Of a DNA stretch of 64,000 nucleotides, positions 24,914-33,599 are shown one piece after another. A program made the position numbers and the translations under genes. The stretch covers positions 62,001 to 126,000 of the forward strand of contig JANYJZ010000033.1 in assembly GCA_025358305.1 (NCBI GenBank). Direction: 5' to 3'. Source of the stretch: Ignavibacteriota bacterium (lineage in GTDB: Bacteria > Bacteroidota > Ignavibacteria > UBA10030 > SZUA-254). Every line of letters begins with the position of its first letter. Position 1 is the stretch's first letter. The notes below the pieces were generated by a model, which ran no database searches, had not been told where the DNA came from, and worked only from the letters and a program-made list of their open reading frames with translations.

Positions 24914-25318
24914 TCAGCCTCGGTATTCTGCAAAGTTGTTCGGCGTCTCGTACACGCGTACGCAGTAGAGCTTGCCGGCGGTGATCCGCGGCGCGAGGAT
25001 GCCCCAGAAGATCGTCGCCAGGTTCTCCGCGGTCGGGATGACCCCCCGGAGGAACTCGACGTCGAAGTTGAGATGCCGGTGATCGACCTTCTCGAGGATC
25101 TCCGCGTCGATGATGTTCGCGAGTTTCTTCAGGTCCATGATCATACCGGTCTCCGGCGCCGGATCCCCGGCGACCGTCACCTCGATCTCATAGTTATGCC
25201 CGTGGCCGTTGGCGTAGGCGCATTTCCCGTAGAGAGCGAGATTCTCCTCCTCCGTGAATTTTGGGTTGAAGAGCCTGTGGGAGGAACAAAAATGTTCCTT
25301 TCGCGTCAGATAGACCAT
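24914..25318 (-). CDS. 6-pyruvoyl-tetrahydropterin synthase (PTPS-II type)
   Basis: 134 residues of the PTPS/QueD superfamily. The motif around the catalytic cysteine is [11 protein letters not shown], i.e. C-x5-HGH as in animal PTPS, not the C-x3-HGH of QueD. Zinc ligands are His14, His39 and His41. Cys33, Asp79-His80 and Glu124 fall at the same spacings as rat PTPS Cys42, Asp88-His89 and Glu133, a constant offset of 9 (rat numbering from memory). It ends in [11 protein letters not shown]. It therefore probably makes 6-pyruvoyl-tetrahydropterin for BH4. GAGGAA lies 7 nt before the ATG. A queuosine role (QueD) is the alternative. Confidence 0.9.
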   Translation of the reverse strand: MVYLTRKEHFCSSHRLFNPKFTEEENLALYGKCAYANGHGHNYEIEVTVAGDPAPETGMIMDLKKLANIIDAEILEKVDHRHLNFDVEFLRGVIPTAENLATIFWGILAPRITAGKLYCVRVYETPNNFAEYRG

Positions 25319-25331
25319 TGTGTTTTCCTCG

Positions 25332-25790
25332 TCATAATGCTTCCAGAACCTCGTCCGTGTGGCCTTCCACCTTCACGTTCGGGAAGATGCGGGCGATCTT
25401 TCCCTTCTCGTCGATGATGAAGGTCGTGCGGACGATCCCCATATACTTCCGGCCCATGAACGCCTTCTGCTGCCACACGCCGTAGGCCGAGATCGTCTCC
25501 TTCGATTCATCGCTCAGGAGCGGGAACGGGAGATCGAACTTGTCGACGAATTTCTTGTGCGAGGCCGCGGAGTCCGCGCTCATGCCGAGAACGACGGCCC
25601 CCTTCCTCTTCACGCGGGCCAGGTTGTCCCGGAACGAGCAGGCTTCTTTCGTGCATCCCGGCGTGTCGTCCTTCGGATAGAAGAAGAGCACGACCTTCTT
25701 TCCGCGGAGGTCTTTCAACGAGATCGTCGAACCGTCGGCCGTTGGGAGCGTGAACACCGGGGCCGTATCTCCGACGTTGGGCGCAGGCAT
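25332..25790 (-). CDS. bcp: peroxiredoxin, Bcp/PrxQ type
   Basis: 152 residues from ATG 25790, chosen because the family begins close to VGDTAPVFTLP; an ATG at 25847 lies in a terminator hairpin. FYPKDDTPGCTKEACSFRD carries peroxidatic Cys46 and resolving Cys51. It reduces hydroperoxides using thioredoxin. It lies 13 nt upstream of the PTPS gene and is probably cotranscribed with the pterin genes. Confidence 0.93.
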   Translation of the reverse strand: MPAPNVGDTAPVFTLPTADGSTISLKDLRGKKVVLFFYPKDDTPGCTKEACSFRDNLARVKRKGAVVLGMSADSAASHKKFVDKFDLPFPLLSDESKETISAYGVWQQKAFMGRKYMGIVRTTFIIDEKGKIARIFPNVKVEGHTDEVLEAL

Positions 25791-25811
25791 GTTCGTATGA
25801 GAGTTTGTGGG

Positions 25812-25851
25812 CAAAAAAGAGGGGATCGCCGCCGAGCCGGCCGCCATCCCC
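25812..25851 (-). terminator. intrinsic terminator between the two peroxiredoxin genes
   Basis: On the minus strand GGGGAT (25851-25846) pairs with ATCCCC (25826-25821) around a G/C-rich loop able to pair further. It is followed by TCTTTTTTG. It should end the upstream peroxiredoxin transcript and separate it from bcp and the pterin genes. Confidence 0.65.
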
Positions 25852-25878
25852 TTCAGATGCGGAAGTGTGAACGGCCCG

Positions 25879-26349
25879 TCAGGCTGACTTCAACGCGGCG
25901 GTGACCTCATCATACGGCGGTTCGACGCCGGGGTTTGGGGCGACCCACGCGTAGCGGACAACGCCCTTCGCGTCAAGGATGAAGACGGCGCGGTTCGAAG
26001 CGGTGTATCCCTTCACGCCGGCAAAATTCTCAAACAGGCCGGCATACGATCTCGATACCGATTGCGTGACATCGCTCAGGAGAGGATAGGTGATGCCATT
26101 CGCCGCGGCGAACGCCTTATTGGCGAACGGGGAGTCGGTGCTGATGCCGACGACCTGGGCGTTGAGGCTGTTGAAGTTCGCCATCGCATCGCGGAAAGAG
26201 CACATCTCCTTCGTACAGACGCCGGTGAAGGCGCCGGGATAGAACGCCATGACGGTCTTCTTTCCGAAGAACTCCGCGAGGGTGTGTTCCTTCTTTTCCG
26301 TATCGACGAGCGTGAAATCCGGGGCTTTCTCTCCTACCTTCAATGGCAT
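25879..26349 (-). CDS. peroxiredoxin, redoxin/AhpE-like
   Basis: 156 residues from ATG 26349, supported by AGGAG 7 nt upstream. FYPGAFTGVCTKEMCSFRD places peroxidatic Cys45 and a second Cys50. The VGISTDSPFANKAFA block and PNPGVEPPYDEV tail are typical of thioredoxin-dependent peroxiredoxins. It probably forms its own transcript because a terminator follows. Confidence 0.92.
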   Translation of the reverse strand: MPLKVGEKAPDFTLVDTEKKEHTLAEFFGKKTVMAFYPGAFTGVCTKEMCSFRDAMANFNSLNAQVVGISTDSPFANKAFAAANGITYPLLSDVTQSVSRSYAGLFENFAGVKGYTASNRAVFILDAKGVVRYAWVAPNPGVEPPYDEVTAALKSA

Positions 26350-26427
26350 AGACAACTCCTTTGCAATGGGGACGCGTTTGGCGTGCGGTGATCGATTTGA
26401 TGGTTCTAGATGCTGAATTCCGGATAA

Positions 26428-26456
26428 AAATTAGGAAATAACCCGATGAAAAGCAA
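26428..26456 (-). promoter_or_regulatory. promoter of the redoxin gene
   Basis: TTGCTT (26451-26456), 17 nt, TAATTT (26428-26433), minus strand. Back to back with the T9SS-cargo promoter 14 bp away. Confidence 0.65.
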
Positions 26457-26469
26457 GAAACGCGCAAGC

Positions 26470-26498
26470 TTGACTTTAAAGATACATTGTCGTACTTT
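26470..26498 (+). promoter_or_regulatory. promoter of the T9SS cargo gene
   Basis: TTGACT (26470-26475), 17 nt, TACTTT then TG (26493-26498), matching the Bacteroidota -7 form TAnnTTTG. Leader about 58 nt. Confidence 0.7.
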
Positions 26499-26562
26499 TG
26501 ACGCAAGTGAAGGAGGGAGGGTTCACCACTCTGTCAATGGTCCTATCAAGAAAGGCCCAGCC

Positions 26563-28833
26563 ATGAAAACCCAAGCTCGCTATCGTTTCCTCACCCCGAT
26601 CATCGCACTTCTCTGTGTTTTTCTTGCCGGCGTTCTCTCGCTGACGTTCGCCGCTTCGGCGGGCCAGCTCACGATAACCTCGTTCTCCATCCCTCTCGTC
26701 ATCTCGGAACACGGCTATGAATCCTACGGCCTCAATTTCGGGGTCGACCCGGCCGCGACGACCGGGATCGACCTCGCTCTCGGCGAGATGGAGTATCCTC
26801 CGCTCCCGCCCGGCGGCGGGATGGCGATGTTTCAGACGCCCGGCGGAAATTGCATCCTCAATCTTCGACCGTTCACGAGCGCTCTCCAGACCGACACGTT
26901 CCGCGTGGGCATCATCTTCGAGGCCTCCGATACGTCGCTCTACCCGGTGACGTTCTCCTGGCCCAACCTCAGCAGCTACTTCAGCGGTGGAGCGAGGCTC
27001 CGGTCGGACCTCAGCGGCTCGGCCTTCGATGTTGACATGAAGGCGCAGACCTCGTACACCCTCAGCGGCCCTCCCGGCGGCACCCCGGGGTTTATCTCCG
27101 CCTACATCATCGTGAGCGGACCGTTGCCCGGCAATACTCCGCCGGTCGTTTCGACGTACGGATACGGAGCAGGCGGCTTCGTCGCGATCGTGAACGCGCC
27201 CGGGTCGGCGATGTCCCCCGACGCGGTCAGCGCCGTCGCTGCAACGAGCGCATGGTTCGAGTATGGACCGACCAGGCTCTACGGAAGCGCGACGGCTCCT
27301 CAAGCGGTTCCCAACGGGACGAGCGTCAATCTCTCCGAGTCGTTCGATCCCTCGAGCCTCCCCATGAATTCGCGCCTTCATTTCCGCGCGGTCGCCCAAA
27401 CCGGCGCGGGGACCTACTACGGCGACGACCGCATCGTCTCGCACGGAACGCCTGCGGCCGAGGACACCTCCGGGTTGGTCCGGTACCGGACGGCGACCTA
27501 CCGGGATTGGGCGGATGCGGTCGATCAGAAGGGAAAAAGGAAAGCGGTAAAAGCGAAGCCGGATAAGTTGACGTTCGAGTTCTACGTCGTCAACGACCTG
27601 GTGAACGCCGACGAGCTCGACTTCTACATTTCCGCGCCAGTCGTGCAGGAGTCGCTGAAAGTCGATCCGCCGACAGCAGGGGGGGCCTTTACGCCCAAGA
27701 TCGTCGAGGTGCATTGGGCTGCGCCTCTCGCACTCGGCGAAACGGTGTTCGTCTCCGGTATAGCGCTCAAGACGAAGTTGAGCGTGCCGAAGTACTTTTG
27801 GGAAAGCCACCCCACTCCCACAACGAAGATCGACGGTCCGTTCAAGAAGGATGCAGTGTTCACCGAGAAGGACCTGAAACTTCCCATGCCGAACCTTCAC
27901 AACGTCGGTGCGGATATCTACGGCGGCCTCGCGCAGACGACCGTCAACATCTTCGTCGGGATCACCGGCGACCCGAAGGGAGCGCACACCGTCTCCCACC
28001 CGAGCTACAAGGACGTCCAGAAATCCATGGTGAAGGAGAACAAGGCGGGGAACCTCTACCACACGCGCGCCTGGCACTGCATCGACGTATTTGATAAGAG
28101 CCAGAATCCGGTCACCAAGGCGCAGAAAGCTCTTCCGCCCGACAAGGAGAACAACCTCCTCTTCGCCGACCAGCTGACGCTGAAGCTCAATATCGCCGCG
28201 AGCGATTCGGGCATCTTTCCCCCCGGATTGGGCGAGCTCGTCTACTCCAACGGGACGTCGTTCGACGGCCTGAGCGTGCGGATGATCGCCCTGTATGCAG
28301 ACTCCTTTCTTGCATGCCCCGCGCTGCCCCCGCACGGCGAATCCGATCCGGCCGTCTACCTGAAGGTCATCCAGGACATCGATACCGCGTTCACCGGACC
28401 AATGGACACAACCGAATGGAGCGGCGAAAAGGTCATCTGCACCGGCGCGAGGATGCTCATGGATGTGCCGTACCTCCATGCGGTCCCGGGCGCCGTCCCG
28501 CGGACATTCGTGCAATTGCCACCGTACCTCATGGATCGCCTGCCGGAGCGCTATGCGATCCGTCAGAACTACCCCAATCCCTTCAATCCGACGACGACGA
28601 TTTCATTCGCGCTGGGAGGGACGGCAAATGTGACACTGACAGTGTACAATATGCTCGGCCAGCAGGTGGCGGAGCTGCTGCGCAACGAGCTGCTCGATGC
28701 CGGCGACCAAGAGGTGGCATTCGACGCGTCGCGTCTCGCCTCCGGGGTCTATTTTTATTCCGTCATCGCGCGCAATCCCGAAGGGTCGGCTCTCCTCTTC
28801 TCCCGCACGATGAAGATGCTCCTCGTGAAATAG
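26563..28833 (+). CDS. secreted protein with type IX secretion sorting domain
   Basis: 756 residues from ATG 26563 (AAAGG 8 nt upstream). Signal peptide to about residue 32 (FLTPIIALLCVFLAGVLSLT...). The middle is beta-rich with a fibronectin/pilus-like look and no recognisable catalytic motif. The last ~95 residues are a T9SS type A sorting domain: RYAIRQNYPNPFNPTTTISF, VYNMLGQQVAEL, LASGVYFYSVIA and the basic end MKMLLVK. It would cross the outer membrane through the PorV-dependent T9SS and be anchored or released. An intrinsic terminator follows. Confidence 0.88.
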   Translation: MKTQARYRFLTPIIALLCVFLAGVLSLTFAASAGQLTITSFSIPLVISEHGYESYGLNFGVDPAATTGIDLALGEMEYPPLPPGGGMAMFQTPGGNCILNLRPFTSALQTDTFRVGIIFEASDTSLYPVTFSWPNLSSYFSGGARLRSDLSGSAFDVDMKAQTSYTLSGPPGGTPGFISAYIIVSGPLPGNTPPVVSTYGYGAGGFVAIVNAPGSAMSPDAVSAVAATSAWFEYGPTRLYGSATAPQAVPNGTSVNLSESFDPSSLPMNSRLHFRAVAQTGAGTYYGDDRIVSHGTPAAEDTSGLVRYRTATYRDWADAVDQKGKRKAVKAKPDKLTFEFYVVNDLVNADELDFYISAPVVQESLKVDPPTAGGAFTPKIVEVHWAAPLALGETVFVSGIALKTKLSVPKYFWESHPTPTTKIDGPFKKDAVFTEKDLKLPMPNLHNVGADIYGGLAQTTVNIFVGITGDPKGAHTVSHPSYKDVQKSMVKENKAGNLYHTRAWHCIDVFDKSQNPVTKAQKALPPDKENNLLFADQLTLKLNIAASDSGIFPPGLGELVYSNGTSFDGLSVRMIALYADSFLACPALPPHGESDPAVYLKVIQDIDTAFTGPMDTTEWSGEKVICTGARMLMDVPYLHAVPGAVPRTFVQLPPYLMDRLPERYAIRQNYPNPFNPTTTISFALGGTANVTLTVYNMLGQQVAELLRNELLDAGDQEVAFDASRLASGVYFYSVIARNPEGSALLFSRTMKMLLVK

Positions 28834-28880
28834 TAGTTCAACACGCGACCGTGATCCGGAACGGATCTGGTCTGTATGTC

Positions 28881-28910
28881 AAAAGCCCGGGGGTCTCCCC
28901 CGGGCTTTTT
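28881..28910. terminator. strong intrinsic terminator, probably bidirectional
   Basis: A 13-bp stem (28881-28893 with 28897-28909, AAAAGCCCGGGGG) with a 3-nt loop and T-runs on both strands, between the convergent T9SS-cargo and DUF2279-like genes. Confidence 0.92.
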
Positions 28911-28948
28911 GTATGGTATCGCGAAGACAGGATCAACGCTTCCGTGCG

Positions 28949-29911
28949 TCAGAAGTAAAGCCCGTACCAGATCGCCGAGGGGGAGAAGCGCACGGTGGGC
29001 GCGGGGAGGTGGATAAAATTCAAGGCGAGGCTCAGCGTCCTGAGAAATCCTGTCCGCTGCGGAATGATCTTTGTCATGTCGTAGTCAAAGGCGAGGAAGA
29101 AGACCCGGTAGGGCGCCGAGGTCGTCGACGCAATGTCGCGCGCGCCGTACCCGACGGCGAGCCCGAGGAATTCCGGCCAGTATTTCTTCGCCCCGTCCGG
29201 GAGGATGGATCTCGGAGAGGCGGTGATCCAGAACGTTTGGCCCTCGTAATCGTCCATCATGAGATGTTTCTGCCCATGGAACCCTGAGCCGCCCGGATGG
29301 TTGATGAGCGGCGAGGGTCGGTAGCTCATTTTGAGCTCCACTTCCTGAAGCGACGGGACGTAGTGCCGAAGGATCGGCCAGCCGGAGCCCCCTACGTCGG
29401 CGGCGAAATCAACGCGGTCAAACCCCCAGGTGGAGAACCCGTCCTCGACTTCGACGTACGTCTGAAAGAGCAGGGCGCCGGCCGAAGCAAGCCAGAGCGC
29501 ATCATCATCCGGAACGTTTGCCCACCGGACCGCATTCCCGATGACGAACGCGAGCGCGGTTGCTCCGTAAAAATGACCGATCTTATCAACGCTCAGTCCG
29601 TACACCAGGTCTTCCTGAAAATGGAACGACGTGCGGTTATCCGCCCACCAGCCATGCTGCTGATAGATGTGGATACCCACCATTCCACCCGCCAGCACTC
29701 CCCCCACGAGCGCCAAGCGGCCGCGATCGACCGATGGGCGGAGCGTGGGATCGGGCGTATCGATGGAATCGGCAATCGTTGAGGTGAACAAAGCAGATCG
29801 GAGTCCCGACGAGAGCCGCGCAGCGAGTGGCGAGCGGTCCGTCTGCGCCCCGGCGTCGGAGGCGGCAAGGCAAACGAGAAGGAGAAGCAACAACGATCCG
29901 GGCAGGCGCAT
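28949..29911 (-). CDS. DUF2279-like periplasmic/outer-membrane protein
   Basis: 320 residues from ATG 29911 (a GTG at 29923 is possible). Signal peptide MRLPGSLLLLLLVCLAASDA. LVYGLSVDKIGHFYGATALAF and the acidic VEVEDGFSTWGFDRVDFAAD resemble the DUF2279 (YfiM-like) family. The protein ends in aromatic IWYGLYF. It begins 22 nt after the UDP-glucuronate decarboxylase stop and is probably cotranscribed with ugd-uxs, suggesting an envelope-polysaccharide role. Confidence 0.65.
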   Translation of the reverse strand: MRLPGSLLLLLLVCLAASDAGAQTDRSPLAARLSSGLRSALFTSTIADSIDTPDPTLRPSVDRGRLALVGGVLAGGMVGIHIYQQHGWWADNRTSFHFQEDLVYGLSVDKIGHFYGATALAFVIGNAVRWANVPDDDALWLASAGALLFQTYVEVEDGFSTWGFDRVDFAADVGGSGWPILRHYVPSLQEVELKMSYRPSPLINHPGGSGFHGQKHLMMDDYEGQTFWITASPRSILPDGAKKYWPEFLGLAVGYGARDIASTTSAPYRVFFLAFDYDMTKIIPQRTGFLRTLSLALNFIHLPAPTVRFSPSAIWYGLYF

Positions 29912-29932
29912 CGTGACGGTCACTTGAAAGGG

Positions 29933-30898
29933 TCAGGCGCCAGGACGGTGGGCGACGATCTTCTGGCGGAAGTACTCGAGGGTCTTTGTCAGTCCCTCGG
30001 CGCGGTCCACCTTGGGGGCCCACCCAAGGAGCTTCGTGGCGCGCGTGATGTCGGGCTGCCGGACCTTCGGGTCGTCCTCGGGAAGCGGCTTGAAGACGAT
30101 CCTGCTCTTGCTCCCGGTGAGCGCCTGGATCTCTTTCGCGAGCTGGAGCATCGTCAGTTCGTCTGGGTTGCCGACGTTCACGGGCTCGCTCGTGTCGGAC
30201 ATGAGGAGCCGAAAGATGCCGTCAATGAGGTCGTCGACATAGCAGACGCTTCGCGTCTGGCTCCCGTCGCCGAACACCGTAAGGTCTTCACCGCGAAGCG
30301 CCTGGGACATGAATGCGGGGATCGCGCGACCGTCGTTCAGGCGCATCCTCGGGCCGTACGTGTTGAAAATCCGGATGATCCGCGTATCGACGCCGTGGAA
30401 GCGGTGGTACGCCATCGTCATCGCCTCCGCGAACCGTTTCGCCTCGTCGTAGACGCCGCGGGAACCGATCGGGTTGACGTTTCCCCAGTATGACTCCTCC
30501 TGCGGATGGATGAGAGGATCGCCGTACACCTCGGAGGTCGACGCGACGAGGAACCGCGCGCCCTTCGCCTTGGCGAGCCCGAGCGCCTTGTGCGTTCCGA
30601 GCGAGCCGACCTTGAGCGTCTGGATCGGCAGCTTTAAGTAGTCGATGGGACTCGCGGGAGAGGCAAAATGGAGGATGTAGTCGACGCTGCCCTCGATGAA
30701 GATGTAGTTCGTGACATCGTGATGAACGAACTGGAACCGGTCGTGGCCGAAGAGATGTGCAATGTTCGCGGTGTCGCCGGTAATGAGGTTGTCGATGCAG
30801 ATGACGCGGTGCTTTTCCGCCAGGAGCCGGTCGCAGAGATGCGATCCGAGAAACCCCGCGCCTCCGGTGACGACGCTTGTCGGTGTCTTAGACGGCAT
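29933..30898 (-). CDS. uxs: UDP-glucuronate decarboxylase (UDP-xylose synthase)
   Basis: 321 residues, extended SDR. It has GGAGFLGSH (12-20), [20 protein letters not shown] (77-96), which is diagnostic for UXS, and Y150-x3-K154. It decarboxylates UDP-glucuronate to UDP-xylose via the 4-keto intermediate. Its start lies inside the last codons of ugd (11-nt overlap), so substrate producer and consumer are translationally linked. Confidence 0.93.
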   Translation of the reverse strand: MPSKTPTSVVTGGAGFLGSHLCDRLLAEKHRVICIDNLITGDTANIAHLFGHDRFQFVHHDVTNYIFIEGSVDYILHFASPASPIDYLKLPIQTLKVGSLGTHKALGLAKAKGARFLVASTSEVYGDPLIHPQEESYWGNVNPIGSRGVYDEAKRFAEAMTMAYHRFHGVDTRIIRIFNTYGPRMRLNDGRAIPAFMSQALRGEDLTVFGDGSQTRSVCYVDDLIDGIFRLLMSDTSEPVNVGNPDELTMLQLAKEIQALTGSKSRIVFKPLPEDDPKVRQPDITRATKLLGWAPKVDRAEGLTKTLEYFRQKIVAHRPGA

Positions 30899-32204
30899 GT
30901 GTCGCCCCCCGTCCGATGCCGTAATAGACGAATCCCTTTTCCCTCAGGACGGCCGGATTGTAGATGTTGCGGCAGTCGAAGATGACGTGGCCGCGCATCA
31001 GGGACTTCATCTTGTCGAAATCGGGCCGCCGGAACTCGTTCCATTCCGTGACGACGACGAGCGCGTCAGCGTTCTTCAAGGCCGCATAGTTCGCTTCATG
31101 GTAGGCGACCCGCTTGCCGAGATGATTCTTCGCCTCCACGATGGCGACAGGGTCGTGCACGGAGACCTTCGCCCCGCGCTTCAGGAGGTGCTCGATGATC
31201 GTCACCGACGGCGCCTCGCGCATGTCGTCGGTGTTCGGCTTGAACGAGAGCCCCCAGACGGCGATGTGCCTGCCTTTGAGCTTCCCCCCGAAATGATCGA
31301 CGATCTTCCGGATCGTCCGTTCCCTCTGGTAGTCGTTGACGTACTGGACCGCTTCGAGGACCTTGAATTCATAGTTGTGCTCCGCGGCCGTCTTGCCGAG
31401 CGCCCGGACGTCCTTCGGGAAGCAGGATCCGCCGTAGCCGACGCCGGCGAAGAGGAACTGCGCGCCGATGCGAGCGTCAGTCCCTATCCCCTTCCGGATC
31501 ATGTCGACATCCGCGCCGACCTGCTCGCAGATGTTCGCGATCTCGTTCATAAACGAGATCTTCGTCGCAAGGAACGCGTTCGCAGCGTACTTCGTGAGCT
31601 CCGAACTTCGTTCGTCCATGACGATGAACGGGTTGCCGGTCCGGATGAACGGGCCGTAGAGCTCGGCCATGACGGCGATCGCCCGGGGACTGGAGGACCC
31701 CACGACGATGCGGTCGGGCTTGAGAAAATCGTTGATGGCGGCGCCTTCCTTGAGGAACTCCGGATTGGAGACCACATCGAACTCGACATCGGTCCCTTTG
31801 CGGATCGCATTGCGGACCTTGTCGGCGGTCCCGACGGGAACGGTGCTTTTGTTCACGATGACCTTGTACCCGTTCATGTGTTTGGCGATGTCCCGTGCGA
31901 CCTTGAGAACGAGGCTCAGGTCGGCGGATCCGTCCCCCGACGGCGGAGTGGGAAGGGCGAGGAACACGACCTCGCTTTCCTTCACGCCGCGGGAGAGATC
32001 GGTCGAGAAGGTCAGGCGTTTTTCACGCTGGTTCTTCTTGAGGAGTTCGACAAGCCCCGGTTCGAAGATCGGCGACCTTCCCTTCCGGAGCATCTCGATC
32101 TTCTTTTTGTCGACGTCGACGCAGACGACGTCATTCCCAGTTTCCGCAAAGCAGGTTCCGACGACAAGGCCGACGTAGCCTGTTCCTATGACACCTATTT
32201 TCAT
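30888..32204 (-). CDS. ugd: UDP-glucose 6-dehydrogenase
   Basis: 438 residues from ATG 32204. Rossmann [17 protein letters not shown] (7-23), and catalytic Cys261 in [15 protein letters not shown]-dependent two-step oxidation of UDP-glucose to UDP-glucuronate. First gene of the ugd-uxs-DUF2279 unit, read from the promoter at 32249-32277. Confidence 0.96.
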   Translation of the reverse strand: MKIGVIGTGYVGLVVGTCFAETGNDVVCVDVDKKKIEMLRKGRSPIFEPGLVELLKKNQREKRLTFSTDLSRGVKESEVVFLALPTPPSGDGSADLSLVLKVARDIAKHMNGYKVIVNKSTVPVGTADKVRNAIRKGTDVEFDVVSNPEFLKEGAAINDFLKPDRIVVGSSSPRAIAVMAELYGPFIRTGNPFIVMDERSSELTKYAANAFLATKISFMNEIANICEQVGADVDMIRKGIGTDARIGAQFLFAGVGYGGSCFPKDVRALGKTAAEHNYEFKVLEAVQYVNDYQRERTIRKIVDHFGGKLKGRHIAVWGLSFKPNTDDMREAPSVTIIEHLLKRGAKVSVHDPVAIVEAKNHLGKRVAYHEANYAALKNADALVVVTEWNEFRRPDFDKMKSLMRGHVIFDCRNIYNPAVLREKGFVYYGIGRGATHAV

Positions 32205-32248
32205 ACGGTCCGATTGATAGTGTTGTCGTTCGTCAAAATTTCGGGAAT

Positions 32249-32277
32249 AGTATAGAGATAATTTGCCCGAATTCCAA
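32249..32277 (-). promoter_or_regulatory. promoter of the ugd-uxs operon
   Basis: TTGGAA (32272-32277), 17 nt, TATACT (32249-32254), minus strand. Leader about 38 nt. Confidence 0.7.
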
Positions 32278-32321
32278 TGCCGCGCCTTGCCGTACGCATA
32301 CAATAGACTCGATTCGGCGAT

Positions 32322-33440
32322 TCACGCCCCGAAGAAGGCGCGGACTCCTTCGATCACGAATTTCACCTGAATGTCGGAGAGATCCGCGTGCATCGGAAGC
32401 GCGAGGACCTCGTCCGCCGCCCGTTCGCTCACCGGGAAGTCCCCCGGGCCGTACCCGAGATGACGATAGGCTTCCTGGAGATGGAGCGGGATCGGGTACG
32501 CGACCGCCGTGGAAATCTCCCGGTCCGCCAGGAACGTCTGAAGGGCCGCGCGCCGCTTCGTCCGGACCACGAAGAGATGGTAGACGTGTTCACAGCCCGG
32601 GGCTTCCGTCGGCATGGCGAGGTCGCCCGCGCCTGCGAGTCCCGACCGGTATCTCCCCGCGATCTCCCGGCGGCGTTCGGTCCATGTCCGGAGCATCTTG
32701 AGTTTCACACCCAGGACAGCTCCCTGGATGCCGTCCATGCGGTAGTTATGCCCCCAGAACGCGTGCTTGTACTTTTCAACCTGCCCGTGGTCCCGCAGCT
32801 GACGCATACGGAGCGCAAGCGCGTCGTCATTCGTGAGGATCCCCCCCGCCTCGCCGTATGCGCCCAGGTTCTTTCCCGGATAGAAGCTGAATCCCGCCGC
32901 GGCCCCGAAGTTGCCCACGTACCTGCCTCCGTATCTGGCAAGATGGGCCTGACAGGCATCCTCGACGATCGGGATACCGTGCAACGCTGCGATAGCGGAG
33001 ATCTCCTGCATCGCCGCCGTCTGGCCGTACAGATGGACGGGCATGATCGCCTTGACGGACTTCCCCTTCGGGGAACGCAGGAGCTCCGCGAGACGGTTGG
33101 GGTCCATCGTGAATGTCCCCGGATCGATATCGACGAGGAGCGGCGTCGCCCCCAGAAGCGAGACCGCTTCAAGCGTCGCGATGAACGTGAACGGCACCGT
33201 CGCGACCGCATCACCGCGGCCGACCCCGAGCGCCCAGAGCGGAACGTGCAGCGCGTCCGTGCCCGAGCCGACCCCGACGCAGTGTTTCACGCCGTGGGCG
33301 TCGGCGAACGACCGCTCGAAGTTCGCGACCGCTTTCCCGAGAATGAACTGGGAGGTGGAAACGACGTCCTGTATGGCGGCGTCGATATCAGGCTTGAGTG
33401 TGAGATACTGGGCGTGGAGATCTGCGAGTGGGACCTTCAT
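32322..33440 (-). CDS. DegT/DnrJ/EryC1-family sugar aminotransferase
   Basis: 372 residues from ATG 33440. Family motifs: KVPLADLHAQY start, CVGVGSGTDALHVPLWALG, VHLYGQTAAM, EDACQAHLARYGGRYVG and FSFYPGKNLGAYGEAGG with PLP lysine Lys190. The GRHYP-like C-terminus (YPIPLHLQEAYRHLGY) is the sugar-nucleotide binding part. It aminates a keto-sugar nucleotide, probably a UDP-3-keto sugar as in WlbE/QdtB-type enzymes. It lies upstream of ugd on the same strand, but ugd has its own promoter. Confidence 0.88.
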   Translation of the reverse strand: MKVPLADLHAQYLTLKPDIDAAIQDVVSTSQFILGKAVANFERSFADAHGVKHCVGVGSGTDALHVPLWALGVGRGDAVATVPFTFIATLEAVSLLGATPLLVDIDPGTFTMDPNRLAELLRSPKGKSVKAIMPVHLYGQTAAMQEISAIAALHGIPIVEDACQAHLARYGGRYVGNFGAAAGFSFYPGKNLGAYGEAGGILTNDDALALRMRQLRDHGQVEKYKHAFWGHNYRMDGIQGAVLGVKLKMLRTWTERRREIAGRYRSGLAGAGDLAMPTEAPGCEHVYHLFVVRTKRRAALQTFLADREISTAVAYPIPLHLQEAYRHLGYGPGDFPVSERAADEVLALPMHADLSDIQVKFVIEGVRAFFGA

Positions 33441-33599
33441 GTCGGCAGGGCCAAATGAGTCAGAATAATGAGGTATGAAGTACGATTCTGAGTCAAAGAT
33501 AATCAAAACGGGAGTGACTATCAACCTCCCCGCGGCGAGCGTTGCCGGTCCCGGGCCATTTCCGTTCGGAGCGCTCGGGAGCGGGAGGACGGAAAGGAG

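Noticed and set aside
26476-28515. 679-codon minus-strand frame opposite the T9SS cargo gene
   Set aside because: Low-complexity Arg/Val/Asp composition, no signal; the plus strand has a signal peptide, sorting domain and a terminator.
32205-32303. 33-residue N-terminal extension of UDP-glucose dehydrogenase
   Set aside because: It runs through the promoter boxes at 32249-32277, and the Rossmann fold begins right at the ATG at 32204.
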